Shown piece by piece: positions 41,739 to 50,723 of a stretch of DNA of 64,000 nucleotides (within the stretch, counting starts at the first letter, position 1; every line of letters begins with the position of its first letter). The notes under the pieces are model-generated. The model was not told the origin of the DNA, searched no databases, and saw only the letters and a list, made by a program, of their open reading frames with translations. A program made the position numbers and the translations under genes. Origin of the DNA: an uncultured Alphaproteobacteria bacterium (GTDB lineage Bacteria > Pseudomonadota > Alphaproteobacteria > Rs-D84); assembly GCA_937903135.1 (NCBI GenBank), contig CALDAH010000008.1, positions 11,002-75,001 of the forward strand, read 5' to 3'.

Positions 41739-42254
41739 ATGGCGACATACAATAATGATAAATTTCCTGTAAAACGTATTGGAAATGAACGTAACCCGGA
41801 AATAATAATTCTTTTAAGTAACCCGGCGGGGAATCCTGAAAAAAGTAAACAATTTCCTGAATATACTATGTCGCGTGATGGCGGGTATAGTGAGATTGGG
41901 ATGGATTTAAAAATTTTTCGCGAATACTGCCAATGGTGGGATCGGTTGCTGACCGTAACGGATGATTTTGATATATCCCCCAGCAGCGTTTTAGCGATTG
42001 AATATTATCCATACCACACGACGTCATCAAATGAAATACCACCGCGTTGTAATTGGACAAAATTTGCGGCAGCGGCGTTGGATGAAAACATAAAAATAAT
42101 AAAAAAATTTCAAGCGCGCGGCATACCGGTTTTCGGATATTATTGGGGCGAATGGCAGTGGCTTATTGACGGTTTCTATAAAAGTTTACCATGTCGCGGC
42201 CCGTATGGAAAGATGGCAGAGCTGGAAAAATTTTTAAAAAAATATATTAAATAA
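41739..42254 (+). CDS. Protein of unknown function, possibly UDG-like fold
   Basis: 171 residues from ATG 41739 (AGGACAG ahead; in-frame starts at 41694 and 41700 lack a ribosome site). PEIIILLSNPAGNPEKS at about 20-37, ALDEN in the middle and GIPVFGYYWGEWQWL at about 135-149 form an alpha/beta pattern with an N-P loop that resembles uracil-DNA glycosylase-like proteins. Key catalytic residues cannot be confirmed. The neighbours are a regulator pair and a restriction-modification pair. No family name can be given. Confidence 0.5.
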   Translation: MATYNNDKFPVKRIGNERNPEIIILLSNPAGNPEKSKQFPEYTMSRDGGYSEIGMDLKIFREYCQWWDRLLTVTDDFDISPSSVLAIEYYPYHTTSSNEIPPRCNWTKFAAAALDENIKIIKKFQARGIPVFGYYWGEWQWLIDGFYKSLPCRGPYGKMAELEKFLKKYIK

Positions 42255-42391
42255 CTATCGGCATTTTATCGTAAACCCATCAGTACGCGTTTTGGGTGTT
42301 TTATATGCTAAGGGGCGTAATTATTTCACAATTATGTACTTGTTTTTTTATGACAAATTGTTAAAAATAAGCGTATTAAAATTATTAAATT

Positions 42392-43735
42392 ATGACGGCT
42401 GATAAAACATCATTACAGTTAGATTTACAAATCCCCGATAACAATAAACGGGAGATTTGTTTCATAGATCTTTTTGCAGGAATTGGCGGGACAAGAATTG
42501 GTCTGGAACAGGCATTAATAGAATCCGGATTTATCCCTAAATGTGTGTTTACGTCTGAAATTAAGCCGTATGCGGTTGAGGCGTATCAACACAATTTTAA
42601 TGATTCGGATATCAATGGGGACATTACAAAGGTATCCACGAATGACATACCCGATTTTGATATATTACTGGCGGGATTCCCGTGTCAGCCGTTTAGCAGT
42701 GCCGGCGTTCGCAAAGGGTTTGGTGATACCAGAGGGACGTTGTTTTTTGACATTGAAAGAATATTAAAAGAAAAACAGCCCAGTGCATTTTTATTGGAAA
42801 ACGTAGAAGGTCTGGTTAACCACAATAATGGCGATACGCTATCTACGATAATTTTGCATCTGGAAAACCTGGGCTATAACGTTAGCTGGCGGGTTATAAA
42901 CGCGGCAGATGTTGGCGTCCCACAAAACCGAAAGCGTATATATATTGTCGGAAATAAAAAAAATAAAATAGATTTGGACGGAATAGGGGCTGCACGTAAA
43001 ACACTTAGTGCGATACTTGAAACCGGATTGCCAACACTTGATACGGTGTTTACTAAGAAGTTATTATCTAAATATAAATTATCCGAATTATATGGCAAGG
43101 CAATAAAAGATAAACGCGGCGGAAATGGTAATATTCACAGCTGGGACATAGAGCTTAAAGGTGCGGTAACAAAAAAACAAAAAGAACTGCTAGAAAAGAT
43201 TGTATGCGAGAGACGAAATAAAAAATGGGCCGAAAGCAAGGGGATAACCTGGATGGACGGTATGCCGTTAACATTATGTGAGATTTCCAGTTTTTATTCA
43301 TGCGATATTAATGTTTTAAAAGATATGTTAGATGATTTGGTTCAAAAAGGCTATCTGACATACGAGCATCCAAAAGAAAAAGTTTTTTATACAGAAAATG
43401 GAAAAACGGTATCAAAACGCGAAAGAGATATAACAAAAGAAAAAGGTTATAATATTGTCGCCGGAAAACTATCTTTTGAAATATCTAAGATTCTAAATCC
43501 TGATGATGTTGCACCAACACTGGTTGCGACGGATGTATCCAGAATTGCCGTGGTAGATACAGCGGGAATACGAAAACTATCAATTCGCGAAGGCTTGCGA
43601 TTATTTGGATATCCCGAAAGTTATTCTTTGAATATGCTATCATACCAGGATGCGTATGATTTACTGGGGAATACTGTTGTTATTCCTGTAATACGTCAGG
43701 TCGCATTAAGGATTATTAATTCAACACTTTATTAA
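42392..43735 (+). CDS. DNA (cytosine-5)-methyltransferase of an NgoBV-type restriction-modification system
   Basis: A 447-residue 5mC methyltransferase: motif I FIDLFAGIGGTR (24-35), motif IV GFPCQPFSS with catalytic Cys98, motif VI ENVEG, motif VIII QNRKRIYIVG, a long target-recognition region (about 205-385) with a winged-helix-like part, and motifs IX/X RLFGYPESY and LLGNTVVIPV. The convergent neighbour is an NgoBV-like endonuclease, so this enzyme protects the same sites (GGNNCC for NgoBV; the site here is not shown by the sequence). No Shine-Dalgarno sequence precedes ATG 42392. The cassette sits in the accessory island. Confidence 0.92.
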   Translation: MTADKTSLQLDLQIPDNNKREICFIDLFAGIGGTRIGLEQALIESGFIPKCVFTSEIKPYAVEAYQHNFNDSDINGDITKVSTNDIPDFDILLAGFPCQPFSSAGVRKGFGDTRGTLFFDIERILKEKQPSAFLLENVEGLVNHNNGDTLSTIILHLENLGYNVSWRVINAADVGVPQNRKRIYIVGNKKNKIDLDGIGAARKTLSAILETGLPTLDTVFTKKLLSKYKLSELYGKAIKDKRGGNGNIHSWDIELKGAVTKKQKELLEKIVCERRNKKWAESKGITWMDGMPLTLCEISSFYSCDINVLKDMLDDLVQKGYLTYEHPKEKVFYTENGKTVSKRERDITKEKGYNIVAGKLSFEISKILNPDDVAPTLVATDVSRIAVVDTAGIRKLSIREGLRLFGYPESYSLNMLSYQDAYDLLGNTVVIPVIRQVALRIINSTLY

Positions 43736-43748
43736 CCCGTTCATACCA

Positions 43749-44372
43749 TTAGTCGGCTGAATCTTTGGTTTTTGGATATATTTTCATGGTCCGATGCAAT
43801 GCGCTTACAAAATCTGTCATGCTTGCAAACGGTTTATATTTACAGCCATCAGAATCCCATTTTCCGGGTCGGATGTTATAGATTGTGTTCTGTTTTTGTT
43901 GAACCTTTATCGGGTATGCGCTGCTCGGGCATGTTAATTCCCATATCTTTTTCAGCCATATTTTATGAATTTTTAAAACACCATCCCTTAGCGTATATGA
44001 CATTACCAAATAATCGGCATTCAGCCGGTATGGCTTGGTTTCTATGCTTCTGCAATATGCTTCGAAATTAGCGATGTCAAACCCTGCGCCGCGGTCCGCA
44101 TCAAATGTTTTTAATTCCAACAAATTATCGTTATCGGATTCTGATAGGAAATAATCTGGGAATTCCTGCGAGTTCGCGGGGACGCGAAAATATATATCAT
44201 GAGCCTTTAAATATTCCGCCAGCCAATTTTGCAGGGCATATCCGATAATGCTTTTGTCGTTAATAGTAACACTTTGCCCCATCATATTTATTACAATTTT
44301 CCCAGGCGATGTTTCCCACGGTTCGTGGATTAACATATCATAAATTTCTGTGGCTGTTTTATAAATTGGCAA
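43749..44372 (-). CDS. Type II restriction endonuclease, NgoBV family
   Basis: A 207-residue nuclease. EIYDMLIHEPWETSPGK at the start, FPDYFLSESDNDNLLELKTFD near 92 (PD...ExK active site: Asp in PDY, Glu and Lys in ELK), the central FDIANFEAYCRSI and YLVMSYTLRDGVLKI, and the end YKPFASMTDFVSAL match the NgoBV (NlaIV-like) family. It cuts DNA not protected by the convergent methyltransferase, whose stop lies 13 bases away. The length is typical for the family. It seems intact. Confidence 0.85.
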   Translation of the reverse strand: MPIYKTATEIYDMLIHEPWETSPGKIVINMMGQSVTINDKSIIGYALQNWLAEYLKAHDIYFRVPANSQEFPDYFLSESDNDNLLELKTFDADRGAGFDIANFEAYCRSIETKPYRLNADYLVMSYTLRDGVLKIHKIWLKKIWELTCPSSAYPIKVQQKQNTIYNIRPGKWDSDGCKYKPFASMTDFVSALHRTMKIYPKTKDSAD

Positions 44373-44501
44373 TATTTCACCCCTGTTTTATTTTTATACT
44401 ATCAATAAAAATTACCGAATTCAAGGAATTAGTCGGCATGGGCAAAATTCAAACATCCATAACGGCGGGGGCGGTGGTTTTAGCCCCGGCCGCTATGAAC
44501 C

Positions 44502-45167
44502 CTATCGTGTTTTGAATTGTGTTCCGATACTGGATTGAATTGCATCCATGCAGCGGTTATATTCAATCTGGGCGCGGGTATATATCCCGGAGGTAATTAA
44601 AAATTTATCCTGATGGGCGATATATTTATTTTGATCGTGCAGGGACAGTGATGCAATCATATTCCCGTATTCCGTGGAAAAGAATTTCGGGTTATAGCCC
44701 AATTCCCACGAAAGCCGAATGCGATCCGCATCCCAGAGGCATGCCGATATCTCGTCCGGGGCATTTCGCCCGGTGGTATGGTTAGCGACCGCTGATAAGA
44801 TCTTGTTTATTGTTTTTCTGCCCAGTGATGAATATTTTTCATTTAACATTTTTTCTGCGATCGGAACGCATGCCGGGCCGTGTTCTTCGCAGTATGCATC
44901 GTTTGTTCGTGCGCAGTCATGCAGCCCGCACGCCAGCATTACAGGTATCGGCGAAACTTTCGTCGCGATCGCGATTTCTATGCCAAACAATCCGACCTGG
45001 ATAGTGTGCGATATGCCGTGATAGCCGTATCGGGACTGATTAGATATTTTCTGAATAACTGGTAAAATCTCGTACATAAATATATTTGTATATGCGGCCT
45101 TGGCCGAAAATGCGCGGCGCATCGGGATAATTCCGGTTGGGTATTTAATTGGTAATGGTGTATTCAT
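44502..45167 (-). CDS. HD-domain phosphohydrolase-like protein
   Basis: A 221-residue protein. SRYGYHGISHTIQVGLFGI (H...H region) near residue 49, ACGLHDCARTND near 79 (the HD pair), NHTTG near 126 and LWDADRIRLSWELG near 140 (last Asp) form a complete HD metal site. Its activity would be a nucleotidase or phosphodiesterase. The substrate is not known. It is a single gene, the last in the accessory region before rmuC. It ends 130 bases after the endonuclease start, and that interval has no gene. Confidence 0.8.
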   Translation of the reverse strand: MNTPLPIKYPTGIIPMRRAFSAKAAYTNIFMYEILPVIQKISNQSRYGYHGISHTIQVGLFGIEIAIATKVSPIPVMLACGLHDCARTNDAYCEEHGPACVPIAEKMLNEKYSSLGRKTINKILSAVANHTTGRNAPDEISACLWDADRIRLSWELGYNPKFFSTEYGNMIASLSLHDQNKYIAHQDKFLITSGIYTRAQIEYNRCMDAIQSSIGTQFKTR

Positions 45168-45276
45168 AATTTATTCAATCCGTTATATAATTCGGATGCT
45201 TAATATGACATAGAGCCTGAGCCGGGTCAACTATTTTTAAATAATTTTTAATAAAATGTTTTTTTATCTATCCGCC

Positions 45277-45304
45277 TTGAAATGGGATGTTTTTAATATA
45301 TAAT
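45277..45304 (+). promoter_or_regulatory. Promoter of rmuC
   Basis: TTGAAA (45277-45282), 16 bases, TATAAT (45299-45304). The leader is about 16 bases with AAAGGCAG as ribosome site. Confidence 0.6.
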
Positions 45305-45326
45305 GCGATAAAAGGCAGCATTTATT

Positions 45327-46553
45327 ATGGACTATGTGTTATTAATTATTGGCATTATTGCCGGTGGGATTATTGGGTGGTTGGCCGCGACTGCACGCAG
45401 TGGTGGCAACGACCGGATTCGCATATCCCAGCTGCAGGCGTTATTAAATCAGCAGCGTCAGGAGATTGATTCCCTGCGCGCAAAGAATGAAACACTCGTC
45501 GCGGCGGCGGCCGCGAAACGCCAAGAGGTGGAAACACTTGCCGGTGTTCGTGATAAAATGCTAAATGATTTCAAGGCTATATCTGCCGAGCTGATTGAAA
45601 AACAAAAAGAATCTGTTGTCGGAACGCAAAAGACTGTATTAATACCGGTCCAAGAGGAGATGAAAAACCTTAAAGACGGGATTGATAAACGCATAGCAGA
45701 GCTGCTGAAAACATCTGTTGAAAACAAGACTGCGACCGCCGCGCAGATTCAAAACATGCTGGAAAAAAGCGACCAGCTGCAGCGCGAGGCAACAAACCTG
45801 GCAAATGCGCTGAAGAATAAAAAGACCCAGGGGTGCTGGGGGGAAACGTATCTGGAAAATGTTTTACAGATGCTCGGATTCATTGAAAACATAGATTATA
45901 CAAAAGAAGAATTCTTTCACAGCGATGACGGAAATATTCGTCCGGATTTTATCGTAAATCTGCCGAATAACCGTCGGATTATTATAGATTCTAAGGTATC
46001 GCTGGAGAGTTATATTAATTATGAAAACGCTGAAAACGATGCCGATCGCGACCGGTTCGCAGACGAGTTTATTCGTGCAACTGAAAATCATATAAATAAA
46101 CTGGGGGCAAAAGAGTATCAGAAAAAGGTTAAAGATTCAGGGCTGGATTACGTATTTATGTTTATGCCGCTGGAATCTGCATATATTTTAGCAATGCGTC
46201 GCCGGCCCGAGCTGTATGCGGGCGCCCAGAAAAAGAACGTTGCACTGATTACGTCATCACTGCTGTTCCCGATTTTAAAAACGGTTGAGATGCTGCTTAA
46301 ACTCGACCGTCAGAATAAAAATATATCCGAGGTTGTGGATATGGTAAATAAGCTCTATGAAAAATATGCGGGATTTACCGAAAGTTTTTCTGATATCGGG
46401 CGCAGTATTACAAATGCCCAGAAATCGTACGATAAGGCCCTAGGGCAGCTTACCCTTGGAAAGGGGAATATATCTGGATGGTTTGAAAAAATAAAACAAA
46501 AAAGTGGAATTACAACAAACAAAACAGCAGCGTTGGAATACAAAGATGAATAA
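45327..46553 (+). CDS. rmuC: DNA recombination protein RmuC
   Basis: A 408-residue RmuC-family protein. A membrane helix at residues 3-21 (LLIIGIIAGGIIGWL) is followed by a long coiled coil (30-150) and a nuclease-like core: WGETYLENVLQMLG near 173, DDGNIRPDFIVNLPNNRRIIIDSKVSLESY near 200 (key residues are the D of RPDF and the D-x-K of IDSK). The PD-(D/E)xK site is thus visible. RmuC limits inversions at short inverted repeats. It is the first gene of a rmuC-def-fmt-truA operon and overlaps def by 8 bases. Confidence 0.92.
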   Translation: MDYVLLIIGIIAGGIIGWLAATARSGGNDRIRISQLQALLNQQRQEIDSLRAKNETLVAAAAAKRQEVETLAGVRDKMLNDFKAISAELIEKQKESVVGTQKTVLIPVQEEMKNLKDGIDKRIAELLKTSVENKTATAAQIQNMLEKSDQLQREATNLANALKNKKTQGCWGETYLENVLQMLGFIENIDYTKEEFFHSDDGNIRPDFIVNLPNNRRIIIDSKVSLESYINYENAENDADRDRFADEFIRATENHINKLGAKEYQKKVKDSGLDYVFMFMPLESAYILAMRRRPELYAGAQKKNVALITSSLLFPILKTVEMLLKLDRQNKNISEVVDMVNKLYEKYAGFTESFSDIGRSITNAQKSYDKALGQLTLGKGNISGWFEKIKQKSGITTNKTAALEYKDE

Positions 46554-47052
46554 TTTAGAGATGAAACTTTGCGGTGATTTAGTATTGCGTGAAAAATGCG
46601 CGCCGGTTAATGATATTACACCGGATGTAATATCCGCGATGGAAAGCATGACCCGGATGATGCGCGAACAGAACGGTGTTGGACTGGCCGCGCCCCAGGT
46701 TGGAATTTTAAAACGCTTTTTGGTTATGATAGATCCCGATACCGAACAGGTATTTAAAATGATAAACCCTGTAATTGTTCAGCGCAGCAGCGATACTTGT
46801 TCAATGGAAGAAGGCTGCCTGTCTGTATTAGGGGCGGATAACCTGCCGGTATTTTCAAATGTCGTGCGCCCGAAATCGGTTGTTGTTAAATGGACCGATG
46901 ACGCCGGCGTGGAACGCTGCGCGGAAATGTCCGGATTACCCGCGCGGATTGTTCAGCATGAAACCGATCACCTGGACGGGGTATTGTTTATTGACCTGCT
47001 ATCGCCGATAAAGCGTGAAATGGTTATGCGTAAGGTAAGGCGGCGTAAATGA
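46546..47052 (+). CDS. def: Peptide deformylase
   Basis: A 168-residue metal hydrolase that removes the N-formyl group from nascent proteins. GVGLAAPQVG (motif 1), EGCLS (motif 2, metal Cys) and QHETDHLDG (motif 3, the HExxH type with metal His) are all intact. Start ATG 46546 overlaps the end of rmuC; GGA lies 9 bases ahead. An internal ATG at 46561 is possible. It overlaps fmt by 4 bases, the usual def-fmt order that pairs formylation and deformylation. Confidence 0.93.
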   Translation: MNNLEMKLCGDLVLREKCAPVNDITPDVISAMESMTRMMREQNGVGLAAPQVGILKRFLVMIDPDTEQVFKMINPVIVQRSSDTCSMEEGCLSVLGADNLPVFSNVVRPKSVVVKWTDDAGVERCAEMSGLPARIVQHETDHLDGVLFIDLLSPIKREMVMRKVRRRK

Positions 47053-47852
47053 AACTGGTTTTAATGGGGACTAATTCTTTTGTCGTCCCAATGTTTGATG
47101 CCATATTAAATGCCGGGCATGAGATTATTGCTGTTTTTACGCGGCCGCCAAAACCGGTCGGACGAAAACAGATCCTGACCCCGTCGCCGGTTCATCTCTG
47201 GGCGCAATCGCATGGCTTAGCGGTGCATACGGATATATCCGAGTATTGCTATGCGCCGGATATGGTTGTGGTTGTATCATATGGCGTAATATTGCGTGAT
47301 AATGTTTTACAATCCGCACCGTGCGTTAATATTCACCCCAGTGATTTGCCCCAATATCGCGGCCCGTCACCGATACGAACGGCGATATATAACGGGGACG
47401 ATAAATCAGCGGTATGCTTAATCAAAATAACACCGGAATTAGATGCCGGGGATATTTATATGCGTCGTGAATTTTCAATTGGCGAAAATGATACGAACGA
47501 TACAATTGAATCCCGCGTGTCCGAGATCGGGGCAGACATGCTGGTGGAATATTTAAAAAATCCGGATAAATATACGCCCGCCCCACAGAATGGCCCGGTT
47601 ACGTTTACGCGTAAATTTACCAGCGCGGACGAGGTTATTGATTGGTCGCGTGGCGCGCAAAATATACATAATCAAATCAGGGCCATCGGGGCGGGGCGAA
47701 CCAAAATCAACGGCATGGATGTTAAAATCTTGGAAACCAAAATTACCGACGGTGCGCTGGAGATTATTCGTATTTTACCGGCCGGGAAAAAGCCGATGGA
47801 TTGGAAAAGTTTTGTAAATGGTCTGCGCGGTGCAGAAATAAAAATAGGGTAG
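47049..47852 (+). CDS. fmt: Methionyl-tRNA formyltransferase, short form
   Basis: A 267-residue protein. The formyl-transferase domain has the NIHPSDLPQYRGPSPIRTAI loop (catalytic Asn-His and Asp partner further on, in DAGDIY). The C-terminal OB-like domain is present but short (VIDWSRGAQNIHNQIRAIG near 200) and ends at 267, about 45 residues before the usual end of Fmt (about 310). It formylates initiator Met-tRNA in the cytoplasm. Start ATG 47049 overlaps the def stop (ATGA). Confidence 0.9.
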   Translation: MKLVLMGTNSFVVPMFDAILNAGHEIIAVFTRPPKPVGRKQILTPSPVHLWAQSHGLAVHTDISEYCYAPDMVVVVSYGVILRDNVLQSAPCVNIHPSDLPQYRGPSPIRTAIYNGDDKSAVCLIKITPELDAGDIYMRREFSIGENDTNDTIESRVSEIGADMLVEYLKNPDKYTPAPQNGPVTFTRKFTSADEVIDWSRGAQNIHNQIRAIGAGRTKINGMDVKILETKITDGALEIIRILPAGKKPMDWKSFVNGLRGAEIKIG

Positions 47853-47858
47853 TATAAA

Positions 47859-48047
47859 ATGACAGACGGTCGTTGTATTAATTGTAAATATATCAAGAAA
47901 ATATCAGATTATAAATATATATGTACGTATACAAACTGCGTTGAAAAAGTATTGCATATGATGGAACTGAAAAAATCTTTTGAAGAAGTTCCTTTGTTCG
48001 CCACGTGCAATCGTTTTATGATAAAAGAAAAAAATAATTCCAGATAA
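47859..48047 (+). CDS. Small cysteine-containing protein
   Basis: A 62-residue protein with CINCKYIKK near the start, CTYTNC near 28 and one Cys near 50. This is a possible small zinc-binding protein. Its ATG follows AGGG by about 8 bases, and the stop shares a base with the truA start, so it is in the operon between fmt and truA. It has no known family. The tight fit on both sides supports a real gene. Confidence 0.6.
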   Translation: MTDGRCINCKYIKKISDYKYICTYTNCVEKVLHMMELKKSFEEVPLFATCNRFMIKEKNNSR

Positions 48048-48787
48048 TGACGCGATACAAAGTAATTCTTGAATACGATGGCGCGGGGCTGATCGGGTGG
48101 CAGGAAAACCGCCAAGGGCCATCGGTTCAGTCTATTCTAAAAGATGCGATTTTTGCGTTCTGCGGTCAGCGACCCGATGTTGTTGGCGCGGGCCGAACCG
48201 ATGCCGGGGTGCATGCCGTTGCGATGGTTGCGCATTTTGATCTGGATAATAACGCGTCCGCTGAAACCGTAATGCGGGCACTGAATTTCTATCTGGTCGG
48301 GCAGCCGGTTTCTGTATTGCAATGCAGTATCGCGTCGGATGATTTTAACGCGCGTTTTTCATGTATTGGCCGGGCATATAAATATGTGGTAAAAAACCGT
48401 CCGGCGCGTCCGGTGCTGGATGATAAATCATGGTGGATTCCGCGCCCGCTGAATATATCTGCGATGCGCAGCGCGGCGGAAAAACTGGTCGGGCAGCATG
48501 ATTTTACCAGTTTTCGTGCCGCCCAGTGCCAGGCAAAAAGTCCCATAAAAACATTGGATGTTTGCACGATTACGCAAAACGGGGATGATATTATTTTTGA
48601 ATTCTATGCCCGTTCATTCCTGCACCACCAGGTTCGTAATATGGTCGGAACGCTGGTCGCAATCGGTCAGGGAAAACCGTATGATATAGATGCGGTCTTT
48701 GCCGCCGCGGCACGCAGTGCGGCCGGACCAACCGCGCCTGCGGGTGGTTTGTTTTTCATGCGCGCGGATTATGCCAACGACGATTAA
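48047..48787 (+). CDS. truA: tRNA pseudouridine(38-40) synthase
   Basis: A 246-residue TruA. YKVILEYDGAGLIGWQ at the start, GRTDAGVHA near 47 (catalytic Asp), ARFSCIGRAYKYVV near 103 and FLHHQVRNMVGTLVAIGQG near 185 are conserved. It makes pseudouridine at positions 38-40 of the tRNA anticodon arm. It is the last gene of the rmuC operon. Its last 32 bases overlap the end of comEC on the other strand. Confidence 0.95.
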   Translation: MTRYKVILEYDGAGLIGWQENRQGPSVQSILKDAIFAFCGQRPDVVGAGRTDAGVHAVAMVAHFDLDNNASAETVMRALNFYLVGQPVSVLQCSIASDDFNARFSCIGRAYKYVVKNRPARPVLDDKSWWIPRPLNISAMRSAAEKLVGQHDFTSFRAAQCQAKSPIKTLDVCTITQNGDDIIFEFYARSFLHHQVRNMVGTLVAIGQGKPYDIDAVFAAAARSAAGPTAPAGGLFFMRADYANDD

Positions 48788-50681
48788 TCGGGTTATATTT
48801 TACGCGTCCCGATTTATATATTATAAAATTACCACGCAGAATCTTTTTGTCGCATTTCGCCGAACGGATATTAAAGTATGAAATTATATAGTCTATATCC
48901 GGGTCGGCGCATAGTGATGCGATATTTTTAGACAGCGGGACAAATTTCTGAATATATGCCAGATTAAAGTTTTCAGATCGGTATATGCATACGCCATGCG
49001 GGCATTTACGACGATGATTTGGCGTGCCGGCCCGATCCCCGTTCATTTGTTTCCACGTATCAAACGCAAAGAAATGATTCGCCGCCCGTGATTTATTAAA
49101 TTCAAGTTTCCCGTCATATACAAAACCGATTAATTCGTGATCCGGGGTTATATAAACCTGACCGCGTGGCGTGGTAAAAAATGTTATAATACCGATCGCA
49201 ATAAATGTCCCGCCAAGTGCATAGCGCAGACGCGCACTGCTGGCAAATAATAAACATATAAACCCGATAATTATTAACATTAACGTCAGGTTGGATATAT
49301 GGGGCATTGTAATCATCGCCCCGGGCAGTGCGGATATCTTTTCGGCGACCGATAATGCGAATTCATATATTCTATTCGCGATATCCAGCGGCAGATTAAA
49401 TCCGATTGCCGCGAATGCCGTTCCGATTATAACCAGTGGCATAATTATAACTGAAAATATCGGCAGTAAAATTAAATTCCCCGCCAGACCATATATCGGG
49501 ACTGAATAAAAATGCGCAGCAACAAACGGTGTGGTAAATACTGTCGCAATAACAGACGTAAGGGTTGCGGCATAAACAGCCTTTAAAATTTTATTTTTCG
49601 GCATTTTAGGTTTTATATCACCCCAGAACCATATTAATCCAAATACGGCCGAGAATGATAATTGAAACCCGGCCTGCATTACGTAATGTGGATTAATTAA
49701 AAATACCATGCAAAAAGCGATGCATATATTTCGCATAGATATTGCCCCGCGCCCAAGTATAAACGCGGCGAATATTAGCGTTGTCATTGCAAATGCGCGA
49801 ATTGTTGCAACGCCGCAGCCCGATAGTAATAGATAAAGACCGATTCCAATCCATGCGATTATAAATGCCGGAAACTTGGCCGGTATTCGGCGTGTAATAT
49901 ATGGTATGCGACGAAAAATCATATAAAATAATGCAAACAGCCACCCGGATATTAGCGTGATGTGAAAACCACTGATTGACCATACGTGGGATATGCCGGC
50001 GGCGGTCCATATCTGACGGTCTGCCTCGGGCAGTGCGTTTTTATATCCCAGAACTAAACTGTCGGTTAAAAATGAATTCGCGCGGCGATGTAAAAAGCTG
50101 CGTAATGAATTTATACCGAATTCATCGGTTGGATCAATAATTCTGTATTCGCCGATAAAACCGGTCGCACTGATATTATTAAAGTATGTCCAGCGTGCAT
50201 AGTCAAATGCACCCGGTGCATATGATGGGTTCGGGCGAAATAATGTCGCGGTTAACGACAGTGTATCCCCGATTCGCGGGATTGTGTTTTCTGCCGCCAT
50301 TGACAGGCGCACCATTGCCGTATCATCGCGATCCACGCCAATATCACGGGCGTTAACCCGCAGATACATCCGCGTTTTATCCGGGGTAAAGTCAATATTT
50401 GCAACCTCGGCTGTGATATTGGCATCCCGCATTGTTCGCGGCATTTGTGGTGTGTTTATTATCCCGGTATATGTAACGGCATAGAAAAATCCGAATATAA
50501 TTATCGCAGGGCCACGCAGTGTTAATGGAATTTGTTTTATAAAGGCAATAATCAGAAACGCGATTGTAAAAAATATTGCGCCGGGAATTTTCGGTTCAAA
50601 CGGCATTGTGAAATATGCAGCCGCACCGAACGCCATTAGAAACGGTGATATATTAACTAAACTTGGGAATAATTTTTGCAT
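48756..50681 (-). CDS. comEC: ComEC/Rec2 DNA-uptake channel protein
   Basis: A 641-residue polytopic protein. An OB-like N-terminal domain (about 80-170; SYAPGAFDYARW is typical of the family) is followed by the Competence domain: GISHVWSISGFHITLISG near residue 237 and LLLSGCGVATIRAF near 290, then about eight helices up to 460. The last part is a shortened region where other ComEC proteins have a metallo-beta-lactamase domain; HxHxDH is not seen. It moves single-stranded DNA across the inner membrane in natural competence. ATG 50681 is used; a TATAAT lies 5 bases ahead, so the mRNA would be leaderless. Confidence 0.88.
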   Translation of the reverse strand: MQKLFPSLVNISPFLMAFGAAAYFTMPFEPKIPGAIFFTIAFLIIAFIKQIPLTLRGPAIIIFGFFYAVTYTGIINTPQMPRTMRDANITAEVANIDFTPDKTRMYLRVNARDIGVDRDDTAMVRLSMAAENTIPRIGDTLSLTATLFRPNPSYAPGAFDYARWTYFNNISATGFIGEYRIIDPTDEFGINSLRSFLHRRANSFLTDSLVLGYKNALPEADRQIWTAAGISHVWSISGFHITLISGWLFALFYMIFRRIPYITRRIPAKFPAFIIAWIGIGLYLLLSGCGVATIRAFAMTTLIFAAFILGRGAISMRNICIAFCMVFLINPHYVMQAGFQLSFSAVFGLIWFWGDIKPKMPKNKILKAVYAATLTSVIATVFTTPFVAAHFYSVPIYGLAGNLILLPIFSVIIMPLVIIGTAFAAIGFNLPLDIANRIYEFALSVAEKISALPGAMITMPHISNLTLMLIIIGFICLLFASSARLRYALGGTFIAIGIITFFTTPRGQVYITPDHELIGFVYDGKLEFNKSRAANHFFAFDTWKQMNGDRAGTPNHRRKCPHGVCIYRSENFNLAYIQKFVPLSKNIASLCADPDIDYIISYFNIRSAKCDKKILRGNFIIYKSGRVKYNPINRRWHNPRA

Positions 50682-50686
50682 ACGCA

Positions 50687-50700
50687 ATTATAGGATTATA
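50687..50700 (-). promoter_or_regulatory. Twin -10 boxes just before comEC
   Basis: On the minus strand, TATAAT occurs at 50700-50695 and again at 50692-50687. They lie 13 and 5 bases before ATG 50681. Either gives an mRNA with a leader of 0-7 bases. No ribosome site is visible. Confidence 0.5.
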
Positions 50701-50723
50701 TACCGTTATATATCAACAATTAA

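Noticed and set aside
42340..42392. A leaderless promoter for the NgoBV-type methyltransferase
   Set aside because: ATGACA-18-TATTAA lies near, but the region is so AT-rich that the match carries little weight. It was left out of the leaderless group.
25054..45167. A duplicated 3' end of tRNA-Ser as right-hand attachment site of the island
   Set aside because: No second copy of the tRNA end (TTCGAATCCCTCCCC) was seen on either strand up to 45 kb, so integration into this tRNA is not shown.
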